This document shows positions 17,128-26,388 of a DNA stretch of 64,000 bases, piece by piece (the first letter of the stretch is position 1; each line of letters starts with the position of its first letter). Below the pieces are notes generated by a model. The model did no database searches. It saw only the letters and a program-made list of their open reading frames with translations, and had not been told where the DNA came from. The stretch covers positions 1 to 64,000 of the forward strand of contig JARLHO010000058.1 of the NCBI GenBank assembly GCA_031292215.1. Reading direction: 5' to 3'. The translations under genes and the position numbers were made by a program. Source of the DNA: Syntrophobacteraceae bacterium (GTDB taxonomy: Bacteria > Desulfobacterota > Syntrophobacteria > Syntrophobacterales > Syntrophobacteraceae).

Positions 17128-18546
17128 CTATTTTTCAGTCGTAGTGTTTTTCTTTGAACTCGGTTCGCTGGACTCCAACTCCATCTTTGCCCGTGCAATG
17201 GCTTCCTTTACCCTGACCGTTGCGGTTCCCCCGACCGAGAGTCTTCGGTCGATGATGCTGAAAACGTCGAGGAAGGCAAAAACGTCCTCATCGAAGGCTT
17301 TATGGAAGGTCTTGAGTTCGTCTAGCGAGCATTGGGTCAGTTCCCTGCCGGTCTGAATGCAGTGCTGAACAATCCGGCCCGCAATGTGATGGGCCTTGCG
17401 GAAAGGGACCTCACGACCGACGAGATAGTCGGCCAAATCGGTTGCGGCAGTAAAGCCCTGCACCGCCATTTCGGCCATTCTGTCCCTGCTTATGCGAATT
17501 TGGGGAAGCATTTTGCCAAGCAGGCGCAAGGTGGCCGTGACCGTGTCTACCGAATCAAAGACCGGTTCCTTGTCTTCCTGCAGGTCGCGGTTATACGCCA
17601 GGGGCAGTCCCTTGGCGAGGGTGAGAAGCGCAAACAGGTTCCCGTAGACTCGCCCCGTTTTGCCCCGCATCAACTCGGGCACATCCGGGTTTTTCTTCTG
17701 GGGCATGATGCTCGACCCGGTGCAGAAGGCATCGCTAATCTCTATGAATGCGAATTCGGCGCTTGACCAGATAACGAGTTCTTCGGCCATGCGGCTTACG
17801 TGCATCATTAGGATCGCCGCATTCGAGCAAAACTCTATCAGGTAATCGCGGTCGCTTACCGCATCGATCGAATTGGCGATGACCCTTGGAAAACCAAGAC
17901 GGCGGGCCGTCCAATTCATATCGGTCGGGAAAGCCACACCGGCTAGAGCCGCGCTCCCCAGGGGCATTACGTCCGTTCTGGCCAAACAGTCCTTAAATCT
18001 TTCAAAATCTCGGCCAAACATTTCGTAGTAGGCCATCAGGTGATGGGAAAAAAGGATCGGCTGCGCATGCTGGAGATGAGTAAATCCGGGCATGACCGTG
18101 CCGAGGTGAATTTGTGCCATCTCCACAAGGGTCGATTGCACAAGGCGCACCAGGTCCATAATGGTAGCAATCGATTCGCGCATGAAAAGCCGCATGTCGA
18201 GCGCTATCTGGTCGTTTCGGCTCCTTGCGGTGTGGAGCTTGCCCCCGGTTTCGCCAATGCGCGCGGTAAGCTCGTTTTCAATCGCCATGTGGATGTCCTC
18301 CTGGGAGGAATCCAGTTCGATTTTTCCCCGCTCGATGTCTCGAAGAATCTCGCCAAGCGTTTGCACTATAAGGGATGCCTCATCGTGGGAAATGATCCCG
18401 CATTCGGCCAGCATGCGGCAATGCGCGATGCTCCCCTCGATATCATGCCGGTAGAGCCGGCTGTCGTAATGAACGGAGGCGGTATATTCCTCCACCAGCT
18501 TGTCAGTGGGCTGTTCGAAGCGCCCCTTCCACAGCTTTTCGGCCAT
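17128..18546 (-). CDS. argH: Argininosuccinate lyase
   Basis: Final step of arginine synthesis, splitting argininosuccinate into arginine and fumarate. The 472 residues are family length. The signature GSSIMPQKKNPD (277-288) contains the catalytic serine loop, and the HTARSRNDQ (105-113) and THLQHAQP (156-163) blocks are intact. The C-terminus carries an extra Ser/Lys-rich tail after MELES. It lies 21 bp downstream of argG and 7 bp before the lipoprotein gene. Confidence 0.95.
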   Translation of the reverse strand: MAEKLWKGRFEQPTDKLVEEYTASVHYDSRLYRHDIEGSIAHCRMLAECGIISHDEASLIVQTLGEILRDIERGKIELDSSQEDIHMAIENELTARIGETGGKLHTARSRNDQIALDMRLFMRESIATIMDLVRLVQSTLVEMAQIHLGTVMPGFTHLQHAQPILFSHHLMAYYEMFGRDFERFKDCLARTDVMPLGSAALAGVAFPTDMNWTARRLGFPRVIANSIDAVSDRDYLIEFCSNAAILMMHVSRMAEELVIWSSAEFAFIEISDAFCTGSSIMPQKKNPDVPELMRGKTGRVYGNLFALLTLAKGLPLAYNRDLQEDKEPVFDSVDTVTATLRLLGKMLPQIRISRDRMAEMAVQGFTAATDLADYLVGREVPFRKAHHIAGRIVQHCIQTGRELTQCSLDELKTFHKAFDEDVFAFLDVFSIIDRRLSVGGTATVRVKEAIARAKMELESSEPSSKKNTTTEK

Positions 18547-18567
18547 CTGCTAGAACTCCGCAAAACC

Positions 18568-19779
18568 CTATTGGTTAGTAAAATCCTTCTTCACAAGCGC
18601 TTCGATCCGCAGCCTCAGTCCGAGCAGCCGAATGAAACCGTTGGCCTCATCCTGCCGGAAGACGTCGTCTTCTTCGAATGTGGCAAAGCTTGGCTGGTAG
18701 TAAGACCGGTCGGATTTGCGCCCGATAACCTGGCAACTTCCCTTGTAGAGTTTGAGGCGGGCGGTCCCGCGGACGTTTTCCTGCGCAAGGTCCATCATCT
18801 TTTGCAGGTAATTCATCTCGGGGGAATACCAGAAGCCGTTGTAGACCATCCGCGAGTATTCGGGAACAAGGCTGTCGCGAAGCCGCATGACTTCGCGGTC
18901 CATGGTTATGGATTCAACCGCCGAGTGGGCGATCCGCATGATGGTGCCCCCGGGGGTTTCATAGACACCGCGCGACTTCATGCCGACCAGCCGGTTTTCA
19001 ACGAGATCCACGCGGCCGATGCCGTGCTTGCCGCCGATTTTGTTTAAGTGCTGCAAAAGAGCGGCGGGAGACATTGGCTCTCCATCGACTGCCACCGGGT
19101 CGCCCCCGACGTAGTCGATTTCGATAATTTCCGCCTTATCCGGGGCCTTTTCGGGATCGACCGTCAGGATGAACATGGACGGGTCCGGGGCCAACCACGG
19201 ATCTTCGAGGATGCCCCCCTCGTAGCTTATGTGCAGCATGTTTCGGTCGCTGCTATAAGGCTTGGCCGGGGTGACCGGGACCGGTATCCCGTGCTTTTTC
19301 GCAAATGCTATGAGGTCGCTTCGAGACTTCAGGTCCCATTCGCGCCAGGGCGCAACCACCTTTATATCGGGTCGCAGAGCCATATAGGAGAGTTCAAATC
19401 TCACCTGGTCGTTTCCCTTGCCCGTAGCCCCGTGGCTTACCGCATCGGCGCCTTCTTCTTCGGCTATCCTTATCTGGTGCTTGGCTATAAGCGGGCGGGC
19501 AATCGAGGTGCCAAGAAGATACTGGCCCTCGTAGATCGCGTTGGCGCGAAACATCGGGAAAACGAACTCGCCCGCGAACTCCTCCCGCAAATCTTCAATG
19601 CGGGCTTTGATAGCGCCCGTTGCAAGGGCCTTGGCCTCGATGCCGTCCAACTCCTCGTCCTGGCCAAGGTCTGCGGAAAAGGTGACGACCTCGCACCCGT
19701 AAGTCTCGATAAGCCATTTTAGAATGATAGATGTGTCAAGTCCGCCCGAATAAGCCAGAATAACCTTTTTAACGCTCAT
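18568..19779 (-). CDS. argG: Argininosuccinate synthase
   Basis: Joins citrulline and aspartate using ATP. The 403-residue product starts [17 protein letters not shown], with the PP-loop SGGLDTS at 11-17, which selects the ATG at 19779 over one at 19860. Further family blocks are [13 protein letters not shown] and [11 protein letters not shown] repeat region of about 500 bp lies immediately upstream, separating it from the GxxExxY gene and the argB-argD-argF set, so argG may need its own promoter or be read through the repeats. Confidence 0.95.
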   Translation of the reverse strand: MSVKKVILAYSGGLDTSIILKWLIETYGCEVVTFSADLGQDEELDGIEAKALATGAIKARIEDLREEFAGEFVFPMFRANAIYEGQYLLGTSIARPLIAKHQIRIAEEEGADAVSHGATGKGNDQVRFELSYMALRPDIKVVAPWREWDLKSRSDLIAFAKKHGIPVPVTPAKPYSSDRNMLHISYEGGILEDPWLAPDPSMFILTVDPEKAPDKAEIIEIDYVGGDPVAVDGEPMSPAALLQHLNKIGGKHGIGRVDLVENRLVGMKSRGVYETPGGTIMRIAHSAVESITMDREVMRLRDSLVPEYSRMVYNGFWYSPEMNYLQKMMDLAQENVRGTARLKLYKGSCQVIGRKSDRSYYQPSFATFEEDDVFRQDEANGFIRLLGLRLRIEALVKKDFTNQ

Positions 19780-19865
19780 TGCAAAAAAACTCCGTTTAAA
19801 ATAGATGACAGGATTAACAGGAGCTTGAGCTGTTAGTCCTTCCCAATGTGAATAAAGCAAAAGAC

Positions 19866-20285
19866 TTGGACAGGATTTACAGGATTTTAAATTCTTCCCG
19901 TCCGCTCGACCTTACCTGTTAATCCTGTCTAAAAATGCTTTTCTGTCTTTTCTGTCCGCTCCGGGAGCCAAAAAAAGCAAAAACCTTAGACAGGATTAAC
20001 AGGATTAACAGGATTTAAAATTCTTCCTGTCCGCTCGACCTTACCCGGGTTTTAGCCCTCTTTGTTTGCGGAGCATGCCGCGCCGCCTCGATTTTCCTAA
20101 TCCTGTAAATCCTGTTAATCCTGTCTAAAAAGTTTTTCTGTCCGCTCCGGGAGCCAAAAAACAAAAGCCTTAGACAGGATTACAGGATTTAAAATTCTTC
20201 CTGTCCGCTCGACCTTACCCGGGTTTTAGCCCTCTTTGTTTGCGGAGCATGCCGCGCCGCCTCGATTTTCCTAATCCTGTAATCA
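19866..20285. repeat. AATCCTGT-type repeat block, about 2.5 inverted modules
   Basis: The block holds three related modules (about 19866-19975, 19980-20165, 20168-20280). Each opens with copies of acaggatta and closes with the reverse complement taatcctgt. The middle is a shared core (ccgtccgctcgacctta, then cccgggttttagccctc and gcggagcatgccgcgcc) followed by ctccgggagcc. Modules two and three are nearly identical; the first lacks part of the core. The last unit begins right at the stop of the GxxExxY gene. No reading frame is evident. Confidence 0.85.
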
Positions 20286-20660
20286 CGTCAAGCGGTATGA
20301 ACGATGCTTGCGTTTGATCCGGAGACTGGCCGCGCCAAAATTTAAGAGCAATCCGATCTCCAAACCGGTTGCCGTCAGGTAGTTCACGAGCTGAACTTCG
20401 TGTGCCTGCGCAAGGGTCCTTACTGCCTTGATCTCGACGATTACCGAACTCTCGATCACCATGTCGGCGCAAAAATCGCCTACCGCAACGCCATCGTAGA
20501 TCACCCTGACGGCCCTCTGACACTCCACATCCAACCCGGCCTTGCACAGTTCGTGGTTTAGCGCTTTCGCATAGACCGATTCGAGAAATCCCGGCCCAAG
20601 CGTGCGGTGCACCTTCATCGCGCAGCCGATTATTTGCTCCGTCAGGACCTCTTGCTGCAT
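20283..20660 (-). CDS. GxxExxY family protein (PD-(D/E)XK-like)
   Basis: A 125-residue protein starting MQQEVLTEQIIGCAMKVHR. The family-naming GxxExxY motif is G24-F-L-E27-S-V-Y30. D66 followed by E76-x-K78 fits a PD-(D/E)XK nuclease-like core, so DNA cleavage is possible, but no activity is established to my knowledge. The start lies in DNA that itself contains the repeat acaggatta, and the stop abuts the AATCCTGT block, an association I recall for this family. It sits between argF and argG, 16 bp after argF, an intruder in an arginine operon. Confidence 0.85.
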   Translation of the reverse strand: MQQEVLTEQIIGCAMKVHRTLGPGFLESVYAKALNHELCKAGLDVECQRAVRVIYDGVAVGDFCADMVIESSVIVEIKAVRTLAQAHEVQLVNYLTATGLEIGLLLNFGAASLRIKRKHRSYRLT

Positions 20661-20676
20661 CCTGTCTTTAATCCTG

Positions 20677-21600
20677 TCAAAGCTCCCTGCTGCCGATGAG
20701 CCAGTCGAGCAGCGCCATTTGAAGGTGGAGTCGGTTTTCGGCCTGATCGAAGACCGGGGCGCGAGCACTTTCAATCACCTCGGACGTGATCTCCTCCCCT
20801 CGGTGGGCGGGCAGGCAGTGGAGCACTATCGCGTGAGGCGGCGCGCATGACAGGAGGCGCGAATTAATCTGGTAGGGCTGAAAGGCCTCCATTCGGACCT
20901 TAGCCTCGTCTTCTCGTCCCATGCTCGCCCAGACGTCGGCATAGAGCACATCGGCGCCCGCTACGGCCTCGTCGGGATCGGCTATCAGCCGTATTTTTCC
21001 GTTACTCTTTAGTAGGGCCGGGTCGAGCAGTTCCCTATCGGGTTCGTATCCGGGAGGACAGGCGAGATTTAGCGAAAAGCCAAGGCGAAGGGCCGCGTTT
21101 ATCCACGAATTGGCAACGTTATTTCCATCGCCCACCCAGGCAACCGTGAGATTTTCAAGAGTGCCGCGCTTTTCCCGTATGGTCATGAGGTCGGCAAGCA
21201 CCTGGCACGGATGGGAGTGATCGGTCAGAGCGTTTATCACCGGCACGGAGGCGAATTTGGCCAGTTCTTCGACGTCGCTGTGCGCGAACGTTCTCACCAC
21301 TACGGCATCGATATAGCGTTCGAGGACCCGCGCCATATCGGCCAAGGGTTCATGGCGGCTGATCTGGGTATCCTGGCCGGTCATGAAAATGGGGTGTCCC
21401 CCCAGCCGGAAAACGGCGGCCTCAAAGGAAATTCGTGTCCTGGTCGAAGGTTTAAGGAAAATCAGGCCCACGATTTTTCCGGCAAGCGACTTTGGCAGCG
21501 TTCCGGCGGCAAGCTCGGCTTTCATCTTTACAGCTTTGCCAATAAGGGCTGAAATCTCTTCGGCTAAAAGATCCCGGACAGAGAGAAGATCTCGCTTCAT
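20677..21600 (-). CDS. argF: Ornithine carbamoyltransferase
   Basis: Makes citrulline from ornithine and carbamoyl phosphate. The carbamoyl-phosphate motif STRTR is at 52-56, HPCQ at 130-133 and the ornithine/catalytic loop HCLPAHRG near the C-terminus, all intact in 307 residues. The ATG overlaps the argD stop as ATGA. The GxxExxY gene follows. Arcs of carbamoyl phosphate metabolism meet here with carbamate kinase at 4271. Confidence 0.95.
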   Translation of the reverse strand: MKRDLLSVRDLLAEEISALIGKAVKMKAELAAGTLPKSLAGKIVGLIFLKPSTRTRISFEAAVFRLGGHPIFMTGQDTQISRHEPLADMARVLERYIDAVVVRTFAHSDVEELAKFASVPVINALTDHSHPCQVLADLMTIREKRGTLENLTVAWVGDGNNVANSWINAALRLGFSLNLACPPGYEPDRELLDPALLKSNGKIRLIADPDEAVAGADVLYADVWASMGREDEAKVRMEAFQPYQINSRLLSCAPPHAIVLHCLPAHRGEEITSEVIESARAPVFDQAENRLHLQMALLDWLIGSREL

Positions 21601-22799
21601 AGGGCTTCCTCTTTAAAAACCCCTTCCAGAATGGCGACCATCCTGTCGACCTCGGAGGGGCCGGCGATAAGAGGCGGAACGAACCTCAAAACGGTATCGT
21701 GAGTGCAGTTGATTATGGCGCCTTTCTCCAGGCACCTGGAAACGAACCTTGCGCCCGGAATATCTAGCTCCATGCCCACCATAAGGCCACGCCCGCGGAC
21801 TTGGCGGACAAACGGGAATCGACTCTTAAGTTCCCCGAGCCTTTCCTGGAAATAGGCGCCGGTCTTTTGGACCTTCTCCAAAAAACCCGGCCCGGAAATA
21901 ACTTTAAGGGTCGCAAGAGCCGCCGAAGCCACCAGCGGCCCCCCCCCGAATGTCGTGGCGTGGCTGCCGGGGGTAAAAGCCGTAGCTACTTCATCGGTTG
22001 CAACCATCGCCCCCATCGGCAGTCCGTTTGCCAGCGCCTTGGCCAGGGTCATTATGTCAGGGCTTACCCCCTCCTGCTCATAGGCGAAAAGAGTACCCGT
22101 TCTCCCCAGGCCCGACTGGATCTCGTCAAAAATCAACAGGAGATTCCTTTCCCGGCAAAGCGCCTTGAGCTCTTTTACATAGCCCGGCGCCGGGAAATTA
22201 AGACCTCCTTCTCCCTGCGCGGGCTCGATCAATACCGCGCAGGTCTTGTCCGTTACGGCCGCTTCGACGGAGGCAACCGAGTTGAAATCTACAAACTCAA
22301 AACCTTCGACCAGAGGTTCGAATCCCTTGTGCACCTTACTTTGGCCGGTTGCCGAAAGCGTTGCCAGGGTGCGCCCGTGAAACGAATTCTTCATCGAAAT
22401 GATGTGAAACCTGCCGGGACCGAACCGGTCGCTGCTATACTTTCTTGCAAGCTTTATAGCAGCTTCGTTGGCCTCTGCGCCGGAATTGGAAAAAAACACC
22501 TTATCGGCAAATGAAAGCCGTGTCAATTCTGCGGCCAGCTCAACCTGTGGATAAGTATAAAAGAGATTGGAGACATGGATCAGGTTGCGCGCCGCCTCCT
22601 CGATTGCCCGGGTTACTTCCGGGTGGCAGTGGCCGAGGCCGCACACGGCTATGCCCGCCAGAAAGTCGAGGTATTCTTTTCCCGAATCATCCCATAGCCT
22701 GCAGCCCTGGCCTCGTACGAAAGCGACCGGAAACCTCGAATAAGTCCCGAATATATGCTTTGCGCACGCCTGCTGTATGTTTGCGTCAAGTGAGCTCAT
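21597..22799 (-). CDS. argD: Acetylornithine aminotransferase
   Basis: A class III PLP aminotransferase of 400 residues, converting N-acetylglutamate semialdehyde to N-acetylornithine. In some bacteria it also serves as the succinyl-DAP aminotransferase, not needed here given dapL. Seen: [12 protein letters not shown] (105-116), [12 protein letters not shown] with D225, and PLP lysine K254 in [14 protein letters not shown]. It starts at 22799, overlapping the argB stop by 4 nt, and ends overlapping the argF start by 4 nt, so argB-argD-argF are tightly coupled. Confidence 0.93.
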   Translation of the reverse strand: MSSLDANIQQACAKHIFGTYSRFPVAFVRGQGCRLWDDSGKEYLDFLAGIAVCGLGHCHPEVTRAIEEAARNLIHVSNLFYTYPQVELAAELTRLSFADKVFFSNSGAEANEAAIKLARKYSSDRFGPGRFHIISMKNSFHGRTLATLSATGQSKVHKGFEPLVEGFEFVDFNSVASVEAAVTDKTCAVLIEPAQGEGGLNFPAPGYVKELKALCRERNLLLIFDEIQSGLGRTGTLFAYEQEGVSPDIMTLAKALANGLPMGAMVATDEVATAFTPGSHATTFGGGPLVASAALATLKVISGPGFLEKVQKTGAYFQERLGELKSRFPFVRQVRGRGLMVGMELDIPGARFVSRCLEKGAIINCTHDTVLRFVPPLIAGPSEVDRMVAILEGVFKEEAL

Positions 22800-23686
22800 G
22801 TCTTCTGTCCGTCGCCTCTTAGAATTTCGGTGCCAATCCCTGCGTCCGTGAACATTTCCAGCAAAATTGCATGAGGTTTCCTGCCATCGACGATATGGAC
22901 CTTCGCGGCCCCGGCCTCGATGGCATCCAGAGCGCATCGCACCTTGGGGATCATGCCTCCGCGCAACACTCCGCTTCGTATGGCCTCTTCGGCCTGGTCG
23001 GCGGTCATGCTCGACACCAGTCGCCCCTCCGCGTCGAGGACTCCGGGCACATCGGTCATGAGCACAAGCTTATCGGCCCTTAGCGCCCCGGCAATCGCCC
23101 CGGCTACGAGGTCGGCGTTTATGTTGTAGGTTTCCCCGTTTTGACCCGCCCCAACCGGTGCGACGACAGGGATTATATCGCTTTGCGAAAATATTTGAAG
23201 TATCTCCAGGTTTATCTTTACCACTTCGCCCACCAGCCCCAGGTCGATTATCTCGGCCGGCCGGTCCACGAGCGCTTCCCGGACGATATTTAGCTTTTTT
23301 GCCTCGATAAGGCGTCCGTCTTTACCGCTCAACCCCACCGCGCGGCCGCCGTGCATGTTTATAAGGGAGGCTATCTCCTTATTTATCTTTCCCGCCAGCA
23401 CCATTTCCACGATGTCCATGGTATCGGCGTCGGTTATACGCATCCCTTCGATAAATTCGGATTTCTTCCCGATCCGGTCGAGCATCCTGCCTATCTGCGG
23501 CCCCCCGCCGTGGACCACCACCGGATTTATCCCGATGTACTTCATAAGGACCACGTCCTTTGCGAAGCTCTCCTTGAGATCTTCTGCCACCATCGCGTGA
23601 CCGCCGTATTTTATTACGATCGTCTTCTGATAAAATCGGCGGATATACGGGAGGGCTTCAACAAGAATGTTTGCTTTTTCGATCAT
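22796..23686 (-). CDS. argB: Acetylglutamate kinase
   Basis: Phosphorylates N-acetylglutamate, usually the arginine-feedback step. The ATG at 23686, after GGGGGATAG, gives 296 residues beginning [21 protein letters not shown], the standard form. The nucleotide-binding KYGGHAM (26-32) and VVHGGGPQI are clear. The N-terminal helix ending RRFYQ is typical of arginine-sensitive hexameric enzymes, so feedback control is likely. It leads the argB-argD-argF transcript; argC and argJ are not in the window. Confidence 0.95.
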   Translation of the reverse strand: MIEKANILVEALPYIRRFYQKTIVIKYGGHAMVAEDLKESFAKDVVLMKYIGINPVVVHGGGPQIGRMLDRIGKKSEFIEGMRITDADTMDIVEMVLAGKINKEIASLINMHGGRAVGLSGKDGRLIEAKKLNIVREALVDRPAEIIDLGLVGEVVKINLEILQIFSQSDIIPVVAPVGAGQNGETYNINADLVAGAIAGALRADKLVLMTDVPGVLDAEGRLVSSMTADQAEEAIRSGVLRGGMIPKVRCALDAIEAGAAKVHIVDGRKPHAILLEMFTDAGIGTEILRGDGQKT

Positions 23687-23862
23687 ATCTATCCCCCGAA
23701 AGAATGAAAAATCCTCCCTGGTCCGCAGCCAGGAGGCAGGCTTGGCAAAATAATCCGCCATTTTCCCTAAGAACTTAAAGGATTATGAAAGCCGTTTCAA
23801 CGATTTTTCACACGCGGGCTAAATTGAGAGATCAAAGGCAGACAATCGCGGCCGGGCCGACC

Positions 23863-24819
23863 TCACCGCACCGCCCCCCCGATGAGCGCGGCCATGGCGA
23901 AAGAAAGCACCGAGCAAAGGTACATCAGGGTAATCATCCGTTGGTAAGTTTGGAGCGTTATCGGGCCCAAGGGCTCTCCCAGCCGCGGTTTTTCGATAAT
24001 TTCGCCAAAATAGCAGTTGGCGCCGCCCAACTGGACGCCCAGCCCCCCGGCCGCTGCCGCTTCCGGATACCCGGCGTTGGGGCTTTTCATCTTCGGAGCG
24101 TCCCGAACCATGATTTTTGCCGCAGCCCGCCAGTCGAGCCCCATGCAGGCCGATCCTGCCACCAGGAGCCATCCGGAGATTCTAGCCGGTATCCAGTTTA
24201 CAACGTCGTCTGCCCGGGCGGCAAAAGAGCCAAAGAAGCGGTAGCGCTCATTTTTGTACCCCAGCATCGAATCCATCGTGTTTACCGCCTTGTACAAAAT
24301 AGCGCCCACGGGGCCTCCAAGCGCCAGGTAGAAAAGAGGGGCCACGATCCCATCGGAGAGGTTCTCGGAAACGGTTTCCACAAGGGCTCGCAAGATGTCG
24401 TTGCGACCAAGCTGTGAGGTATCCCGGCTTACGATAAACGAAAGTCGTTGGCGTGCAAGGGCCAGGTCCCCCGTTTTAAGAGCATCTGCTACAAGCCGGG
24501 ATTCGTCATGGAGGCAGCGGGTGGCAAGCGTTGAGTAGGCAAGCCAGATGGCGGCAATCTCTCCTACGGTCGGGCCGAAAAAATTTGATAGATAAAGAAA
24601 CGCTTCCGCGGCCAGCAGCACCACGAAAATCACGACGCTCCAAAGAGCAAAGCCGCAAAATCGCATTCGAGCCGGGGAAGCCTGCACCGGATAGAGGACC
24701 CTTTCGGCCCGGGAAATGAGCCGGCCGATCCACCGCACCGGATGGGGCATCCACCGGGGATCTCCCATCGCAAGGTCTAAAAGGTAAGCCAAAACAAGCT
24801 GCCAGGGTTGGAAAGCCAC
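23863..24819 (-). CDS. cbiB: Adenosylcobinamide-phosphate synthase
   Basis: This integral membrane enzyme attaches aminopropanol (or its phosphate) to adenosylcobyric acid. The 318-residue sequence begins with the family signature YLLDLAMGDPRWMPHPVRWIG and has DNLSDGIVAPLFYLALGG-type blocks (SENLSDGIVAPLFY) plus several transmembrane helices. It is co-directional with and 29 bp after cbiP, so cbiA-cbiP-cbiB form one transcript. A 176-bp gap separates its end from argB. No cobalamin riboswitch was recognised upstream of cbiA. Confidence 0.93.
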   Translation of the reverse strand: MAFQPWQLVLAYLLDLAMGDPRWMPHPVRWIGRLISRAERVLYPVQASPARMRFCGFALWSVVIFVVLLAAEAFLYLSNFFGPTVGEIAAIWLAYSTLATRCLHDESRLVADALKTGDLALARQRLSFIVSRDTSQLGRNDILRALVETVSENLSDGIVAPLFYLALGGPVGAILYKAVNTMDSMLGYKNERYRFFGSFAARADDVVNWIPARISGWLLVAGSACMGLDWRAAAKIMVRDAPKMKSPNAGYPEAAAAGGLGVQLGGANCYFGEIIEKPRLGEPLGPITLQTYQRMITLMYLCSVLSFAMAALIGGAVR

Positions 24820-24848
24820 TCCCGTTTCGCCTTTCTAATTTTTCACTA

Positions 24849-26378
24849 TCACTTCTTCAAAATCCCGCTCACATCCACATGCTTTCCCACGAGTTCGGCA
24901 AGCCGGTCGTATTGCTCCTCTTTCCACAGTCGGAAGGAAAAAGAATCGGAAAACCCGCAGAGTATCTTCCCGGAGCGGTTTGCGAGATCTTCTATGAACC
25001 TGTTGCGGAAGCCGTCGTTATCGAAAATGCCGTGGATGTATGTGCCCCACGCCCGCCCGTCGGGTTGTGCGAGTCCGTCTTCGATATCCACCGGTTTTCC
25101 GTCGCGCTCGAAGATCCTGAAAAGAGGTTTCGCCAAGCCTTTCGAGGTGGAACGGCCCATGTGGATTTCATAGCCCGAAAGCATCTCGTGGCCCCCGGGA
25201 AACGGCAGCGATTCGCAGATAACGCCGGCTTCGACCTGCGAGGTCGTCTTTTCGGTATACATCTGCGTTTCCATATCCAGAAGGCCCAGGCCGGGGATCA
25301 TCGCAATCGAGCTTTCCACGCCGTGGGGGTCGCGCACCACGCTGCCCATCATCTGGTAGCCTCCGCAAAGGCCGACGACGACCCCCCCCGATTTGTAGAA
25401 GGCCGACAGCGCGTCAGCCATACCCGTTTTACGCAAAGCGTCCAGGTCTTCGATCGTGTTTTTGCTCCCGGGAATGATCACCGCGTCGAAGCCAAAGACC
25501 TCGGCGGGTCTATCAAAATAGACCAGATCGACCCTCGGGTCGCTTTCGAAGGGATCAAAATCTGTGTAGTTGGAGATAAAAGGAAGGCGGACGATTCCCA
25601 CGCGAACAGATGCCCGGGGCGCTTCCGAGCGCGCCGCATTCATTTTTTTTAAAAGCGCCACCGAGTCTTCTTCGGGCAGGGAAATGTCTTGAAAGTAAGG
25701 CACAACGCCAAGGACCGGGACCCCGGACCTTTTTTGCAAGATCTTTTCTCCCTCTTCGAAAAGTCGGGGGTCTCCACGGAATTTATTGACGATAAAGCCA
25801 ACGATCCGCTTTTTTTCCGCGTCTGTCAGCAAAGAGTAGCTGCCAAGAAGGGATGCGAATATGCCCCCGCGGTCTATGTCTCCGACCAGTATGCATCGGG
25901 CGTCGGCCATTTCCGCCATGGCCATGTTCACCAGATCGTGCTCTTTGAGGTTTAGTTCGACAGCCGATCCTGCGCCTTCGATGACTATCAGGTCGTTTTG
26001 AGCGCTTAGCCTCTCGAAGGCGCCCCGCACTATGGGAACAAGCTCTTTTTTGTATTCGTAATAATCGGCGGCCGAAAAATTTCCTATCGCCTTTCCGAGT
26101 ACAATGACCTGCGAGCCCATTTGTGAGGTAGGTTTTAAAAGGATGGGATTCATGTCCACGTGGGGCTCGATCCCCGCGGCTTCGGCCTGGACGACCTGGG
26201 CGCGTCCCATCTCGCCGCCCTGGGGCGTAATAAATGAGTTAAGTGCCATGTTTTGCGCCTTAAACGGCGCCACACGATACCCCAGTTTGTGGAAGATGCG
26301 GCAAAAAGCTGCGGCGATAACACTTTTGCCGACATCGGAGCCCGTTCCAAGAAACATTATCGACTTTGCGCCCGACAT
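24849..26378 (-). CDS. cbiP: Cobyric acid synthase
   Basis: A glutamine-dependent amidotransferase that amidates side chains b, d, e and g of adenosylcobyrinic a,c-diamide. The N-terminal dethiobiotin-synthetase-like domain has the P-loop GTGSDVGKS (11-19). The C-terminal class I glutaminase domain has nucleophile C338 in GLCGGYQMMG and a late His in YIHGIFDND. Starting at 26378 it gives 509 residues, as expected. It lies 10 bp after cbiA. Confidence 0.94.
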   Translation of the reverse strand: MSGAKSIMFLGTGSDVGKSVIAAAFCRIFHKLGYRVAPFKAQNMALNSFITPQGGEMGRAQVVQAEAAGIEPHVDMNPILLKPTSQMGSQVIVLGKAIGNFSAADYYEYKKELVPIVRGAFERLSAQNDLIVIEGAGSAVELNLKEHDLVNMAMAEMADARCILVGDIDRGGIFASLLGSYSLLTDAEKKRIVGFIVNKFRGDPRLFEEGEKILQKRSGVPVLGVVPYFQDISLPEEDSVALLKKMNAARSEAPRASVRVGIVRLPFISNYTDFDPFESDPRVDLVYFDRPAEVFGFDAVIIPGSKNTIEDLDALRKTGMADALSAFYKSGGVVVGLCGGYQMMGSVVRDPHGVESSIAMIPGLGLLDMETQMYTEKTTSQVEAGVICESLPFPGGHEMLSGYEIHMGRSTSKGLAKPLFRIFERDGKPVDIEDGLAQPDGRAWGTYIHGIFDNDGFRNRFIEDLANRSGKILCGFSDSFSFRLWKEEQYDRLAELVGKHVDVSGILKK

Positions 26379-26388
26379 CTCGAATCGA

